DNA of 64,000 nucleotides from Paragonimus skrjabini miyazakii (Eukaryota; Platyhelminthes; Trematoda; Plagiorchiida; Troglotrematidae). The notes under the pieces are model-generated. The model searched no databases, was not told the origin of the DNA, and saw only the letters and a list, made by a program, of their open reading frames with translations. Location of the stretch: contig JTDE01001515.1 in the NCBI GenBank assembly GCA_014338405.1, forward strand, positions 39,020-103,019. Direction: 5' to 3'. Position 1 is the stretch's first letter, and each line of letters starts with the position of its first letter. The position numbers and the translations under genes were made by a program. Positions 47,398-62,008 of this stretch are shown here, in pieces.

Positions 47398-50300
47398 CTT
47401 TCGGAACTTACTGGAGATAAGCGGTTTGGAGGTATCCCTGAGTAATCAGGGACTTTGCGTTCAATAATTTCGAGGGAATTAGTCTTCATTGATGATATTT
47501 ATAATCCATCCCGAATTTTGGGACCAGTCATATTCAAAAGATGACGACAGACAAAAGCTTTGCAGATACAGCAGGCCAGGATTATACTTTCGAAAAAAAC
47601 GTATGCGCATAAAACTTGAGATCAGTGGGGGCTCGCGCGAACCAGTTGTAAAATGCACACTGTTACATAAATTTAACCGATATAAGTTACTTTAAAAAAC
47701 ATATCGAAACTATGTGCCAATTATTTAAATTGAATGAAAATTACTGCTTGTAAATTTCCCAGGCTGAACAGCAAGATACTCAAGTTTGCCGAAACGCTGT
47801 CTGATTTAGTACAAGCCTGTCACAGTTCTGAATGGTCATAGTTGTTCTCGCAAAATATTAGAGCTAATACGAAATGTAAATGTATGACATGCCGTATATG
47901 ACTAATGTAGTGAATGTTGCTTTGGTCCAGTTTTTGTTGAAGATTTGTTAAAATAGATACATCAAGCGCAACCGACGATTTTTATTGAAAAATATCCGCA
48001 GATTGTTCCCTCAATTTACGTTGCTACACTATGGTACAGTAAACATGAACCCGGACAAGGAAAATGCGTCGATATGAGTAAATTTGAGTGAAAAGGACAG
48101 AAATCTTAGTTTACAACTAAGCAGAACACCCTGTGGTGATGATATTGCGATGTGACTTATTTACACATAACGTAGTTTCCAGTTCGTAATTTCCAAAATC
48201 TGCACTTATAACATAAATTGTGATAAAACATTGAGCAAAAAGGATAGCAAACAGAGCAATGCAGCGGAGATTGTTTTGCTGATAAAAATTATTTTTCCTA
48301 ATCCAAACGGTTTATTATTTTCACGAGATAGTTCTTGTCATATATGTAACTTATTACAAATTGGAGGAGAATAAAAACCACCCTGATGTTGTTTCCATTC
48401 CAACTACACCGCAATCAGCATGTTCTAACCTAAATGTCGCGGTATTAATTTAGTCAAGCTGTGCAAAGCTACGTGAAAACTAAAACTCTTTTGAAGGCCT
48501 GAGATGTTCATGTATTTCTTTAAACATTCTGTGATGAAAAACTGAAAAATAAAACAGCTGTTTGAACTGTTTTTGCTTGTTGTGTTTGACAGCTGTTTTT
48601 GCTTAGTTTGTTCCCATTAGTACTACGCACACCAGGGTGTCGAATTTGCAAACTGTGATTATGTTTAACGATAACGGTCTGGAAACGTTTCCACTAAAAA
48701 TCGGGTTTCATCCTCCTGGAGTAGTCAAACGTTGTATTCCACACTGCTAGGTTGTTATATTTCCGTCTGTTACAAAACCATAAGGATGTCTAACAGGTTC
48801 AAGTTTTTCGACAAAACGAACCGCAACAGCTTTTAAAACTAAAAGAGCCAAAAATGTTTACAGAGGTTAACACAAAATAACAGAATTAACACTACACTTT
48901 CAAGAAACATTTTTGAATTTCAGAGTTTAAACTTCAGTTCCGCTCCTATTCGGAGTAAACCAGAATGAGTCATGCAATTTTCTGATCCTCTATGCTCACT
49001 GACACATTTATATCACTGAACTATTTCCATAGCATCAACCATCAACCCAAGAAAGACCGAATAGTTAAGGCCAATGAATAACTCGAGAAAATGCCTGATT
49101 TTTTACTATCCCTTACAATAAGTCTGTTTTTTTCTGAATACTCCAATATCATATGTTCATATTCAGAATTGTTATCGTTTGCAAGTTACTAACTTTGCGT
49201 ACTATTTTTAAAAGGCACTGTATACAGGTATTTTTAGGGAAAACAAAAGCCGCTTATGCGCAATACATATAAATAGTTCATGTTTACAAAACATTGTAGC
49301 GACGAGTTTTTCTCCCTATGTTTTTGAATATAGATAAAATGAAAAGGTTTGTTTAAGTTACTATTAATTTAACCTCTTATATAATATACTGCTTGTTTTC
49401 ACAATCACAACAAGCAAACATGAATGGGTAGCTTTTGATTAGTTTATCATGTTTAAAATAAATTACCATCGATGACTTTCTTCTATTCAAATAACCTCAA
49501 AATTCAACAACCAACTTTGCGACAAACTGAAAGGGAAATAAGTGGAAAGGATGTGTGAAGAGCAACAACTGTGGAAAAGTGAACAGGCGACGTGCACAAA
49601 TCAATGCAGAGTTAAGGTCGCTGGACATAAATGTCAAGATAGATTGTCTTAAGGATATCGATGTGTAATAAGTTATGAGACAAAACAGTAGCTAGAAAAT
49701 GTAGAGTAACGAGATAATTTTTGAAAAACGAAGCACAACAAATTCCAAAGTATATTTAAAAATGTTAGAATAGCAAATAAACAAGTCAGTCCAGCTGATA
49801 ATGGAATTTTCAATCTGTCTGTAATTTGTAAATCTAAAACATAAGTATTGTTACTGAGAAGAACGAGAAATGCTGGTAAATAATGTCAACACCAAAGATA
49901 CTACTGAAACTACATTGTGTACGTTTATCATCCGATTATTCTGACGGAAAATAATTGCAAAAAGATGAAAAAATGTACGCATTGCAGCAATACAAAATTC
50001 CAATTTACACTAGTTTTGCATTCAGTATTCGATATGTATCGGGCAACAAAATGTCTTAGACTTAGTCGGCTGCGTTCGTCCTATAGATAAAAAACTATAA
50101 AGCAATTTCCACTTTCAAGCTTTTTGGATTAATACCGTCTTTAAAATCAGATAGAATATGAGTGATTTCAGAAACTTAATACTTCTTGATTCTCACTTTC
50201 ACAGTAAAAACTACACTGTTAGGTTTTTTTTATACGTAAGCCTTTTCAGAATTACAGTACTGTCAATCAGAAAAACATAGTTTGTGACGGGGCATTTCCA

Positions 50301-53300
50301 GTAATTTGTGACGTTTGCATATTGCCATCTGACGAATTGCTTGATTTCTGTCTGGTTAAGGTAACGGACAAAGAAACAGACAGGAGTAGGATGTAGCGGT
50401 TTTATATTCATCAAGTCAAAACTAAATCAATAGTTGATGCTTTGAAAACTGACAATTCGCTGACCGAAACAACGTAATTGTTAGAGCTCATCACGACCTG
50501 ACCAACATACTGTTAATGGGTACCGGATTAATTCTGTTGGCGGGCAATTAACTTTTATCACTGTTGATCACAAACTGAATATTATTGTAAGCAGCATGTG
50601 AAAGCATAATTCTGTTGTTCGCAAGTACGTTGGAATGATCCTTAGAACAATTTGTTATGATGTTGTAATATACAAATATCAACAAAATCCCACGACAATA
50701 ACACTCCCATCGGCAAAAGGCAAAGGTGTCTGTTGAATGTTTGATAACCCTTTACCACAAGATACAGACTATTCAATGCATTGAAAAACTTGACAGTAAA
50801 TAAACTTAAAACCTTGTATTGTAACACATGATTTTTGATTTATTTCCCCAGAATTTGGTGATTTTCCGTAAACGGTTGACAAATTATGGAATCAGTTTAA
50901 TGAAGAAAGCATTGCATTCAGGATATTGCGGGGTTCAATTGTATCTTATTGTAATCCTGATAATTACGTTGCCTGAAAACCCTGCAACATTAAAATTATC
51001 AGCAAAATTTTTCCCGCTTCCCTGTCGGCCATTAGCTCATTTTGTAATCCGGCACATTACTTCGCACCTTAGTACAGAGTATACTTTGACCTTCACAAGT
51101 GATTATTTCGGAGATAGATTGTTTTGTTTTGAACCGTTTCATGTTGTATGCGATTGTTCAAACATTTGCGTCCAATTGTTTTGGATTCAATTAACAGAAC
51201 AGTTTCAATTGTTTATCGATTCAATTGATGTAGGTGGTTCTCAGTTATCTTAAAATATATGGTATGATTTAGCCAATAACAATTTAAGGGTTCGCTTTCA
51301 ACCTTGCCTATCGGAATTGGAGCCGAACATATTCCGTTTCACCTGAGAAAGGATAATTTTGTAACTCTCTGTGACATATTGACAAGAAATCTACCTTAAG
51401 GAATTAAGGTGACCTAAACATAACTAGTAACTTTGCTAAACTAGTTTGTCGTCAACTTTCCTTGAAACATTGATGAAGTAATTTCCACTTGTAATTCATA
51501 AGCATCCATCACAAATGTTGCCTCCGAAATTGCACAGCAAAGGTAGATGCACCGATGACATTTTTTACATAACAACCACCGAAAAAACGAAATAGGTAGG
51601 TGTTTCAATTGAAAGTAGAATACAGTCCCCATCGTATTGATTTTATTGCTAACGTTTCACCGTGATCACGCTACTGGATAACCATAACCTTTCAATATAA
51701 GTTCTTCACTCGTGATTAAAACTTGACACGATTTTTCACAGTCGATTTTAGTCCACCCGAATGGTTGAAGCAATAATCATAACATTTTGGGGCATTTTTG
51801 TTTAGGATAACGCTGACGATCTGAAAGATGTTTTGCTTTATTTTAGCGGGAAAAATTAAACAGCATAATGATAATTTTTCATTGCATATGTCACTATCCC
51901 CGCAACCTACGAAAACCAATCACTGCAGTTAATGTAGGACATCAGTAAACTTATTCAGTTGCAAAACATCTTACCAATTTTAATGTATAATTCACCATAT
52001 TTTCTCATTTGTTATCAATGTGCTATTTGATAATACTGTTTGATGGAAGGACTATTTCTCTTTTAGGTTGTTTCGTAAGCAATGAGGTGGCAACAAATAT
52101 CAACTTCAATGTTTCCGGCTATGAGATATCTGATACTTAACTATCTCCCACACAGCTTAATAACACATGATTTATGCCTATGATAAAAAAAGAACTCGAG
52201 CAGTTGTCTCGCTTACTTCATTTATCTCGTTCTGCAGCGGCGGCGAAGATGATCAGTTCTACATGGATGTGTTTCTGTTAAGTAGTTCTACGTAGTTTTT
52301 CCATTGGCGATTGTTGTTAGGACATCGCTTAGCTGTTGTTCCTTATCGTTTTTATACTCCGGTAAATTCATATTTTTCAAATTTTCAGGGTTATATAAAC
52401 AAAAATGTGAACCTTCCGTAGTCGGTTCCATCAAGATTTAAGACAATACGTCGTCATAGACTGTAATTACTTTAATTATCTGAGTTGCACCATAAAAATC
52501 GTATTATAAAATGTGGAAATTCAATGTTTAACATGCGCAATCAAATGCCATTCAAATCTCGAAAATTTCCGCTTGTATTGAAGAGAAGACAGCATTCAAC
52601 TACACGCAGACAAACATTAGTTAAACATCCACCTAACTGAGGACAAGGTTGAATGCAATAATTGGAATTTCATCTTCTGTTATAAGAATCTATTCATGGA
52701 ATACGTTTGACTGCAAAACATATCACATTACATCAGACCCAAAATTCGGCAGCAGCAGGTTAACAAAATTTTCTTTTGTCACGTCGTATGTCCGCATACA
52801 TCGGATCAACAGGTAATTTAAACATGAGTTAAATTATATTAAGATTGTCACGAGACACAATTCTGACACACAGTCCTAAACGTTCAAAATGATTCGTCAA
52901 CTTTGTGGCTGAAGTGTCTTGTTAACTGGACCGACAAAACTTCCTTCTTTATCATGGATCTGGGTTCGGCTGACATCAAAAATTTTCCCTATAGATTATA
53001 AACGATACTTGTTTTATACTCAAATCAGATGGTCCTTGAAACGTCGCGGATTCTTAAACTCAAAACTACTTCACTAAGGTTTGACGTTACTGATTTGGTG
53101 TTTCTTTCTAACGATAACGTGTGCACACAATGCATTTGGTTAAAAATTTTACGTGCTAATATTTTAGTCAATTAAGGACAAATCACGTTTGAAAGTAACT
53201 ATTTGTTGATGCGCGCAATCCAAACAGTATGCCCTTGTGCAGAATTGAGTTTACATAGAGCCACAAAGTGAAATAGTTAATTTTGGCGTTAAATAAGTGT

Positions 53301-56300
53301 ACAGTTTAATTTATTGTAAGCTCTTATTTAATTCAAAACAGGTGGCGTCACTTACCCTAAGAGTAAAAAAGTGTGATTGGAGAAATTAAATAGTCGTGGT
53401 GAAAAATATTTGCACTATTGTTTTCTATGGTTTGTTTAAATTTTGTATATGGTTTACTCCAACCCATTGGAACGCACTTAGTGTGAAACTGAGCTGGGCA
53501 TTTATTTTAGAAAAACGGGCCGTACATTTAAGCGTCATTGGAAGTGTATGGATTTTTACAGAACAGTATCCCAAACCATAAGCATAAGCCTAATTTTGGA
53601 GTTATCTTTTGGTAATACGTTGGGAAAATATAACATTCATATTTGAATACCTGCGTCGCATGAGGTAACAGCATGTAGCTGTAATGATAACACTATTTTA
53701 GAAGAAGAGTTATGGAAAATTCAATGGAAAGCACACGTGATTTACGTATAAGTCTACGGATTATGCTCTAATTTGTTTAATGGTTGGATTCGTCCGGAAT
53801 CAAAGCCCATTAGCTTGACTTTCCTCAACTCCGTATCCTTGAACTGAGTCAGTTGCACCGACAACCGTGTTAATTTCCTGTGTGACCTTAAGCTTCTCAA
53901 TTACCCTGGTGTTTAAAAGTTTCAGATATAATTCGTACCAAAAAGCAGTTCAAGGTTTTATCGATATTTTAAGCTTGGTTACGCTTTAGTTCAAGGTTCT
54001 AACAGAATCCGAAGCAATAACCTGAAAACAACGGAAGTATTTCAAAATGTGCACACACATATCTAAACAGCCAACATTTGAAAACGAAATGCGATTCATA
54101 CAACTTTTTGGTCAAAGTGATGTCTTACTTGTACGGTAGCCAACGTTAATCAGCACGCAGGTCTGTTTCCAAACTCAGTAGTGAATTCTATCGAATCAAA
54201 ACGTCAACAAACATAGTGGACCACGTTTATCTTTCCCGCAAATTTAATCAATGGGATATCTTTTAGCAAATGCATATCTACAGGTTAGATGAACACAATG
54301 AGAAAAAGTGGTTATCCTTTACTGCAGAATTGTTAGTAAACTGGGAAAAATGGAACCCATAAAAGAATTTATTTTTCCACATTGTCGACTCCAACGCACT
54401 GATGAATTACGTTTATAACGCTACCACATAATCGTTTGGTAAACAAATGTGACACTTTTCAGCCAGAGAGCTACCGGAATGAATCCTCACAAATAACAAA
54501 AGGCAACATTGAAACACAATACCTACAGAATAGCATTATTGAATAGGTTTTACATTGGTATTGCGGTGTCCTCATCAAACAATTGTTCGGTCATTTGTGT
54601 TTGGTCTCCTAACTAACATGCATCAACGACAGTCCCAGAGGGGGTTCAGTGAGGATCATTTTTGCTGTTCGTCATTGTGAACATGATACTAATGATAGAC
54701 AGCTTGTTCAGCTTAGCTGAATTTCATCAGCACAATGCATCGTGGGTAGTTAAATCCACGGTCTACGAACAGAAGTTCTAAGTTGTCCCTTGGGTCAGAG
54801 GGTAGCGGTCATACGGACCGTGAAAACGTATGATGGTAGTTTTTCTTTCATAAAACCACAAGGACAGCTATACAGCTCTACATTGCATGACAATTTTTGA
54901 AACCGCTATGAAGTATGCTCATTTGTGGCGGTTGTGATGTTCTAGTATACATATTGAGGGCGGGTTTGATCTAGGGAGGAACAGCTGTTCAACAATCTGT
55001 AAGTGGCAACTCGGGTAACGTCCCCGTGGAATCCTTCAGTCCAAACTGCTAGCGTGAAGGGGCTGGCAAATTTTAAGCAACCAGGTAAATACCGTGTGAT
55101 AGTGAAATGAAATCCACGGGATTGTATTCTTACAATCTTCACTTCAAACATTCGTTAGCTATTCTCCTCTCAATCATTGGTAAGTTAACACCTTTCAGCA
55201 TAGATATCACTCAGATTGTCCCACGTATTAGTTTGTTGTGAAGTTAATACAAATCCAGCAGAATGTCACTTAGTACTTAAGATACAACTTTCAGCAAACG
55301 GGAAACTGAAAAATAAGTACTTGCTTTATAAATGAACAGATAGACAGCTTCTTAGGAGGCTTAAGATAGGGCTGGTCAGAACTGGTTGAAAATAGTTCGG
55401 TCGCTGAGAAGAGAACAAAGAACGATTACCCACTCAAAGGATGTGAACAGCAGTGATATTTACTATTTGACATACTCAAACAAAATAGTTAATTTTGTGA
55501 CAGACTGAGTCGTTGCTTTTATTTTAACCGTGAGTAGACATAAGATAGTCATTTTGGAACGTTTTGAATAACAGCATAAATTCGTACATGGTATTAACAG
55601 ACGATTTTCAACTGTTGGCAGTTTTTAAGTTCACGTGCGGTTAAACTAAAAAAGGAGCCTCATAGAGTAATTGTATTTCATCTTCAAGAAAAAGCCATCT
55701 TCAAAATGTTGTTTCTGCGAATTATATCAGTGGGATTTGCTTCTTCTGGTGTGTACAGACGTAATCTGATTTTTTCAAAATGGTTGACATCCTAGTATTA
55801 CTTCTGGCTGACGTCGGTCATATGGCAAAGATCAGATGTCGTTTATATAACGTTAAATTACCTTATCAGGTTTCGAGACGATATGTTTCGAACCGTAACA
55901 CTGACAGAAACCTTTTTAAACACTCAAACACAGTCTATGTTACAAAATCTTCGAAAATGGTCGCATCATACAAGGATTGATGAACGTTCATGACTTAACA
56001 ATCTAAACCTATAGCTGAATATCACAGAGAAATATGGAGTTATGAATTGTGTAGATGAATCTAATTTAAATCACTCGTGAATTGTGGCAGTTTTATTAGT
56101 GAACATATACCAGCCATTGGACAACCGTGGTTATAAAATTCGAGCACAGAGATAGTTTTTGCTACTTGTGATAATGAACATGAAAATCAGCACTGTACAA
56201 TAAGAGTAACAGAAGTCCTTATAGCAGAATATTGATAATTCCACATAATTGTTTTGTTAGTTAAGGGCTATATCAAAAATTACAATTCGGTCATAGAACA

Positions 56301-56454
56301 TGAAGTGTAGCAAACATGTCTCCGATAAAATCTCATCGGGCTGTTACAGTTATAAAGGGGGAAAAACTAAAAACGGTTACGGGCGAAAATTGTTATGGGT
56401 CCAAATTTTACATCATATCAGTTTTGTGTTTGAGGACGCCCATTGGGTGTTAAC
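47398..56454. other. Left part of intron 5, nothing firm
   Basis: About 9 kb of AT-rich sequence. The longest frame, 50828-51253 on + (141 codons), reads KKALHSGYCGVQLYLIVILI and FHVVCDCSNICVQLFW; it has no recognised domain or splice support and may be chance. Repeated CAGCTGTTT blocks occur near 48560-48600. Confidence 0.4.
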
Positions 56455-57045
56455 TGTCTAGTTCGCTTCAGAGAATGTTCAACGCAGCCAGAGTGACTAT
56501 TTCATTCACATGTTTATCATCTGTAGAACAGGGTATCAGTCCACAACTCATCTATGGTGATTTACTCGTTCGTTCGCGGTTGTTCAGCAAACTGTGTGGG
56601 TCGTACGACCCGACACTTGTCTAGAAGAAATTAGAGAACATCATCCTGCATGGATCGGGACAAGTGAGAGAAAATCAATCACCAGTGTCATTGTAGATCA
56701 TCTGGCTGACATCGATCATCAGGTCAACACAGATTGATGTTTTCTGCATGGTTCCACCGAACCAGTCAAAACTCATTTGCCAGCGAATGTTGGCCACTCT
56801 CAAGGCCACTGTCATCCGATTACGTAATCCAACCTTGTGTGGACAGGAGAACTTTGTTGAATCGCTTCAATTGCCTTGGTCGTTAGCTGACTCCCCCGAT
56901 GGACAGGTATGCAGTTAACACCCAATTGGAGTCCACAACCACAAACTTGAGAAGGTGTGAATTTCAGACCAATGCCAAGTTTTGCACGTAATCATTTTTA
57001 GTTTTATTTCCCTTCGTAACTGTAACCGCCTGACAAAATTTTATC
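56455..57045 (+). repeat. Unclassified dispersed repeat, copy 2
   Basis: Same-orientation partner of 38745-39350, with the same ordered landmarks (GTGATTTACTCGTTC, GGGACAAGTGAGA, GTTAGCTGACTC, AATTTTATC). Both copies lie in P2X introns. Confidence 0.65.
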
Positions 57046-60000
57046 GAAAACGTATGTTTGCTACATTTCTTGTTCTAAGAGTTATGTGTCATATGAACAG
57101 ATGAAAGAGACACAGTGGACTGAAAACTTGAACTTTGTAAACACAGTAAACCAGCTTAATTTCGTGTTTTAACATATATTCTAATGAGTTCATACAAAAA
57201 CGTTAAGTAGTATAATTTTTAATGGGATCAATGTGAACGTTGAGAAAACTTTGAAAATATTTTATAATGGGTTGTAGAACATCCTCGAACGCATAAGGAA
57301 CTTTAATTTTCGTCGACTTTTAATTCCTGTTTGATTTCCCATTGAATGTCTTCAAGAAAAGACTGAGTTTGTTCACGAAGTTGAGAAGCACAATGACATA
57401 AACAGAGTTGCGAGGATGTTATGCCAATGTGTAAAGGTGATTTTACTAAACAATTCTTTAATGAGGACGTCCATATATATTGTATGAAGTGAAGCATTAG
57501 TAGATTGAAAAGGCATAGCATAAAATCTCACATATTTCAACTTGTACATCTTCGCACGAATTTAGCATGCATAGTACGCTAAGTTGTTAACAGTTTCCAT
57601 ATGTAAACGTATTGTCCTGAGAACAATCTCTGAATAGTTACTACATATTTTCTCAGAGCGCTTTCCACTATTATGAATACACGTACTCCCATTAATATTG
57701 TCAGATTGTACTCTCAGTCACATCTAATTTACAGTTCTAGCTTGTTAGTTCACTTACGGTTAGACCATTTCACAGTTTGAAGCCACAAATATCTGACGGT
57801 TATTAATGTCACTGCAGAACCAATGTCACAGTTAATTGTGTTTACGTTTATTGCTCAGTGTCTCCATTATTTGCTGAGATCAGCTCAACAATCCTTCCTT
57901 CGTCAGTCTCTTTGGGATTTATGTTTTAAAATGTGTGTTTGATAAACCGGGTTGAATAAGAGTGCAAATAACGCAATAACTCATGACCGTGTAAGATTAT
58001 ACTTAATAGGGTTACCGTTTGAAGGCTTAGTAGTACTTTTGCTTGCACTGACTACCCAAATCCAAAGTGAATGGATGAATGAATAAACTATATGACGGAC
58101 ACTCCATTTTTTATAGACAACACCCATTTATACATTTCAAATTTGACCTCAAGTCATCTGTTCAGCTCATCCATTTTTATTGTTAACCATGCCATCAGAA
58201 ATATTTCAACGGTTACTAAAGGATTAATCTTTTTACTGTCAGCGTTTGGCAGACGCATGGTCTTAAAACAATGGTATCCTCTGATGTAAATTTTTAGTCA
58301 TGATCGACCTGTGCATGGGAAAACCTAGAACTAAAGGAACTTAGGTAAAGTCTCTTCTTATGTCAACGGAATATCGTAATTCATTTTCGCTTACTGTCTT
58401 CCTTCCTTCCTTGCTTGTTTATTTCTGGGAGAGCATTCCACTACAGAACGCTGACAGTTACTGGCCAGTGTAAATGTAGAAAGTGTCTGGTCTGGAAAAA
58501 CGCCTGATTTAATCAGTTACCCATATACAGCTTAAAATATGGCTCACTAAAACTGGTACGTCAGGGAAAACGGATTGTAAAGACAAAGTGACCCTAGTAT
58601 GGCGGAAGACAGCAAAAGACCTTCAACGAATTTTATTATGATTACTTCCACTTCGAAACTCTCGTGAAAGTCTTCGTTGTTCTTCAGACGCTACTATGAA
58701 TCAACCAGAATAATGTTCTAATACCACTGACCTTCCCATTGCAAGTTTAGGCTGTTATGGACGTTTTATGGACGTCGCGTAACCACTAAAACTCATCTTT
58801 GTAAATTCACACATTAGATCAACGATAGAGATTGCGAAATCGAAATAACACGCCTAAGTTCTATACAAACCACTCACGTGCTACCCTTTGACAGGGCGAA
58901 AGATTGAAGTCCTCACAAATAGTAGTTAGCCCAGAATAAACTGTAGATGGTTACTACATATAAACACTTCTGAAGAGTGACATCAATAACCATCACATGC
59001 CTGCAGTTTCTAAGTATGAGAAAGCCTAGCCGTAAATAAACTTGTTGTGAGCAAAACACTTATGTGTAAGCTAACATTGCTTTTGGTGCCAGTTGGTTTA
59101 AGGGGAATTGAACTGATGGTTTAAGTCCACATTTAGTAGCTGGAAGACACGACTGAAACCAGCATATCATTAGTAACTGATGAACTGTCGCTTTTCAGTT
59201 ACTGATTCGCAAATATGTAGACAAGACTATCAGTTGAAGTTCAAGATTGATTGAAAAGACCGAAAATGCTTTCTACACAGCCTCAAAAAATGAATGTAAG
59301 CTCTTTGAAGATCGAACATTAGATTAGTCTTTATAAAGGGAGGCGCCAAGGGGAATGTGGTTTTGTCAATTTGTTTTCACCGAGTTACTTTATACAAAGG
59401 GTAATGCAGATTTATCAGTACATCAGTCAAGGAAAACATAAATCAGCTGGATCATTTGATAATCATTTGGCACTAGTTTAATTGGTCCGTTACATCACGC
59501 TTGACTGGTTGTTAAACTGTGCAGGTAGGCAATCAGTCCAATTGATCTCACGCAGGGTGACAGCAAATCACGAGCAAGCTGCCTGTGATTACGGCATACT
59601 GGATCGATTGTAGAAAGTTCAGCAGCCACGAATGTGCGAGATGGCTACTGATGAGCTTCATGATGGGGATAGCCCATGCGGAAGACTTCACCAATGGATG
59701 CTTTTTGCGCACTAGTCACCAAGTGAGCGGAGATCACGCAGTTGACCGATCGAGTTTCATTACGTCCGTGACCAATGTAGTTGGCTTTTTCCGTTCTATT
59801 TTGAGAGCTTTCGTGAAGTTCGATAAATTTGCTCAAATAGCATGGGGATAACAGATTGTTGGGTGCAACTGAACGTATCCAGTACTAAGCATAAATTGGA
59901 TTTATAGCTAGCGAAATATCACGACAATTACTGAATTATTTGGTGATAGACTAAAAAATCGCACTTTAGAACTTTCACCTAGGGATACCGGCAAATAGAA

Positions 60001-60834
60001 TGTCAACTAGGGATACTGCTTCTACGATATGTATCCATCTGCACTGCGTACAATTTGAGGATAGCTGCACATCCAAAATGAACTTACCTTTCCAATTGAT
60101 GTAAGACCTGAGACACCTAATGTTGGATGACATTTACTGTTTTCAACGATAGTGAGATAGTGGTCAATATACAGTGAAATTATTTTTCGTCAATCGACAT
60201 CTGAACAACACTTTCACTCGATCGCATATAATTTGAACTTCCAGCGAACCATTTCTGAAAAGCACTGGACCCGAGTTTCGCTAGTTTTGGACTCCATTAC
60301 CGGAAAACATTACTTATAAGGTTGAATCAACCAAACCCCTTACTGTTTACCGATAACCTACGAATGTCAGCGTTACCAATTTTGGTATTTCCTCTCATTA
60401 TCCCGTGGAATTTTTCAGCATACTGATAGAGGTTCAAATTAGCAGTGTAATATTTTTAATTCAATCTAACATTCTGAAAAGAAAACCAGGATTCCATCCA
60501 TACTTCTTTAGAAACTCCGCATGATTTCTGGAAACCAAGCCGTTTTGTCAGTCTTTTACGTACGCAGTTTCAATTAACAATATATTGTTTTATGACTTTG
60601 CTGAAAGATGTATTGTTAAGTAAACCATAAAAGTTGGTTCATTTATGTTTTGGTCGTGAAAGGGGGCCCAAGAATTTCTTCAATGCTGCAGTGACTGCAC
60701 TGTCAGATACCACTCTTGATTATCCGAAATAACTCTGTGATAGCTACCGATATTTTAAATGCTTTAATAGAGATTGTAGAGTGAACTGGTAGAATAACAC
60801 ACTCCTAATCTCAGTCTCCTAGGCTCACAGCGTG
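57046..60834. other. Intron 5 sequence, nothing assigned
   Basis: AT-rich. Complementary frames at 59585-59851 (+) and 59645-59836 (-) have no recognised motif. No repeat borders were seen. Confidence 0.4.
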
Positions 60835-60912
60835 ACGTTGTAGCTCAGCTGATAGTGCCTACACAGCGGACAGATATGCAGTTCTTGTTGGTTGTTCGAA
60901 TCCAGTCAAGGC
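60835..60912 (+). mobile_element. tRNA-like SINE head
   Basis: An A-box-like GTAGCTCAGCTGATAGTGC at 60840-60858 and B-box-like GGTTGTTCGAATCC at 60890-60903 are about 50 bp apart, as in a tRNA-derived pol III promoter. It does not fold into a full cloverleaf and lacks a clean acceptor stem, so it is a SINE and not a tRNA gene. The borders are undefined. Confidence 0.62.
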
Positions 60913-61031
60913 CACAATTCTGCCACATATCGGTGCCTTCATAGCTAACAAAGCTGTCATACGGCTCTTCAAATCGTCCAGCACTTCATCACAATAATAA
61001 ATTTAGTCAGAACAAAGATGAGAGATATATT

Positions 61032-61069
61032 GCGAGATGTCAACATTTCGATTTATTCTCATCAGTCGC
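61032..61069 (-). ncRNA. Hammerhead ribozyme motif, left arm of foldback PLE copy 2
   Basis: Minus strand: stem I GCGA, core CTGATGA, helix II GAATAAATC (2 bp plus loop), GAAA, stem III ATGT-TG-ACAT, cleavage base C, stem I return TCGC. All core bases are canonical, and stems I and III are perfect 4-bp helices. This is one of the two best PLE hammerheads in the window. Confidence 0.8.
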
Positions 61070-61264
61070 CAACGTAGAACCAGCACCTTTTATACAGACT
61101 GCACACAACAACAACAGTTGAATGAACCAACCACATAGTTCTGATCTTTCACGTCCTAATAGTCCAGTCAATTCCACGGCAAGGACACTGATTGCGTCAG
61201 CGCCTTCTGTGCATACAAAACTGACCGATGTTGTTTGATTAGCATTGCCTCGCTAATCGTTGAC

Positions 61265-61850
61265 ACTGGAGAAATAAGAAGAGTTTATTAAGAAAACGCT
61301 GGTGGATAACGGCTATCTTGAAAAGTTTTTAATATCCACAGTAAGCTGCAGCGCGTAGAAAAAGAACATATTTCTGCTAATCCACTTCAAAGGTGACCAC
61401 TTGACTAACAACATTATTTCCAAATTGATGTCGGTGTTGCAACGGACTTACCCAGCTGCCCAACTACGCATCCTGCCAAGCACTAGGGGTTTGGCTCTTC
61501 ATAGTGGTGATACACACCCAATCGATCAGTCTGTCTCTCAAGTAACATAGCAGTTTGGTTGCAATTGCAGTGACGTCTACATAGGCAGGACAGATCGGCG
61601 TATGGCGTAGCACATTTCTGTGGTTATCAACTGCAATATCAAAAAACGACCTATTGGCTGTAACAAGCTCAAAGATCCCAGCTTCATCGATTGCCAAACA
61701 CATTTTAGCAACCGATCACTTAGTTGACCCTGTCAAATCGTTCCAGCTATTGTTACATAATCGCGGCCCGAAACTGTTAGCGATTAGCGAGGCAATGCTT
61801 ATCAAACAACATCGGTCAGTTTTGTATGCACAGAAGGCGCTGACGTAATC
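61265..61850 (+). pseudogene. PLE RT C-terminus and GIY-YIG endonuclease, two stops
   Basis: DNGYLEKFLISTV (end of RT), HFKGDHLTNNIISKLMSVLQ, RTYPAAQLRILPSTRG, TAG, QFGCNCSDVYIGRTDRRMA, TAG, HISVVIN; then after a frameshift SSIAKHILATDHLVDP and ISEAMLIKQHRSVLYAQKAL. YIGRTDRR is intact, as is the CNC pair. The first TAG replaces the GIY tyrosine, exactly as in copy 1 at 44.2 kb. The final frame ends with a stop near 61846. Confidence 0.88.
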
Positions 61851-61970
61851 AATTTCCTTGCCGTGGAATTGACTGCACTATTAATGCATGAAATGTCAGA
61901 ACTATGTGGTTAGTTCGTTCAACTGTTGTTGCTCTACGCAGTCTGTATAAAAGGTGCTGGTTCTACGTTG

Positions 61971-62008
61971 GCGACTGATGAGAATAAATCGAAATGTCAA
62001 CATCTGGC
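61971..62008 (+). ncRNA. Hammerhead ribozyme motif, right arm of foldback PLE copy 2
   Basis: Plus strand: GCGA, CTGATGA (61975-61981), GAATAAATC, GAAA (61991-61994), stem III ATGT-CA-ACAT, cleavage base C at 62004, then TGGC, which gives one G-G mismatch in stem I. The core is canonical. It lies on the strand of the P2X pre-mRNA. Confidence 0.75.

Noticed and set aside
50828..51253. 141-codon + strand open frame, partly hydrophobic
   Set aside because: Length is notable, but residues look like AT-driven composition; no motif, no acceptor/donor pair that makes a convincing exon.
59641..59680. Another CTGATGAG sequence as a hammerhead
   Set aside because: No GAAA at a suitable distance and no stem III or stem I pairing.
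60835..60912. True tRNA gene
   Set aside because: A- and B-box-like sequences are present but no complete cloverleaf or acceptor stem can be drawn; treated as a SINE head.
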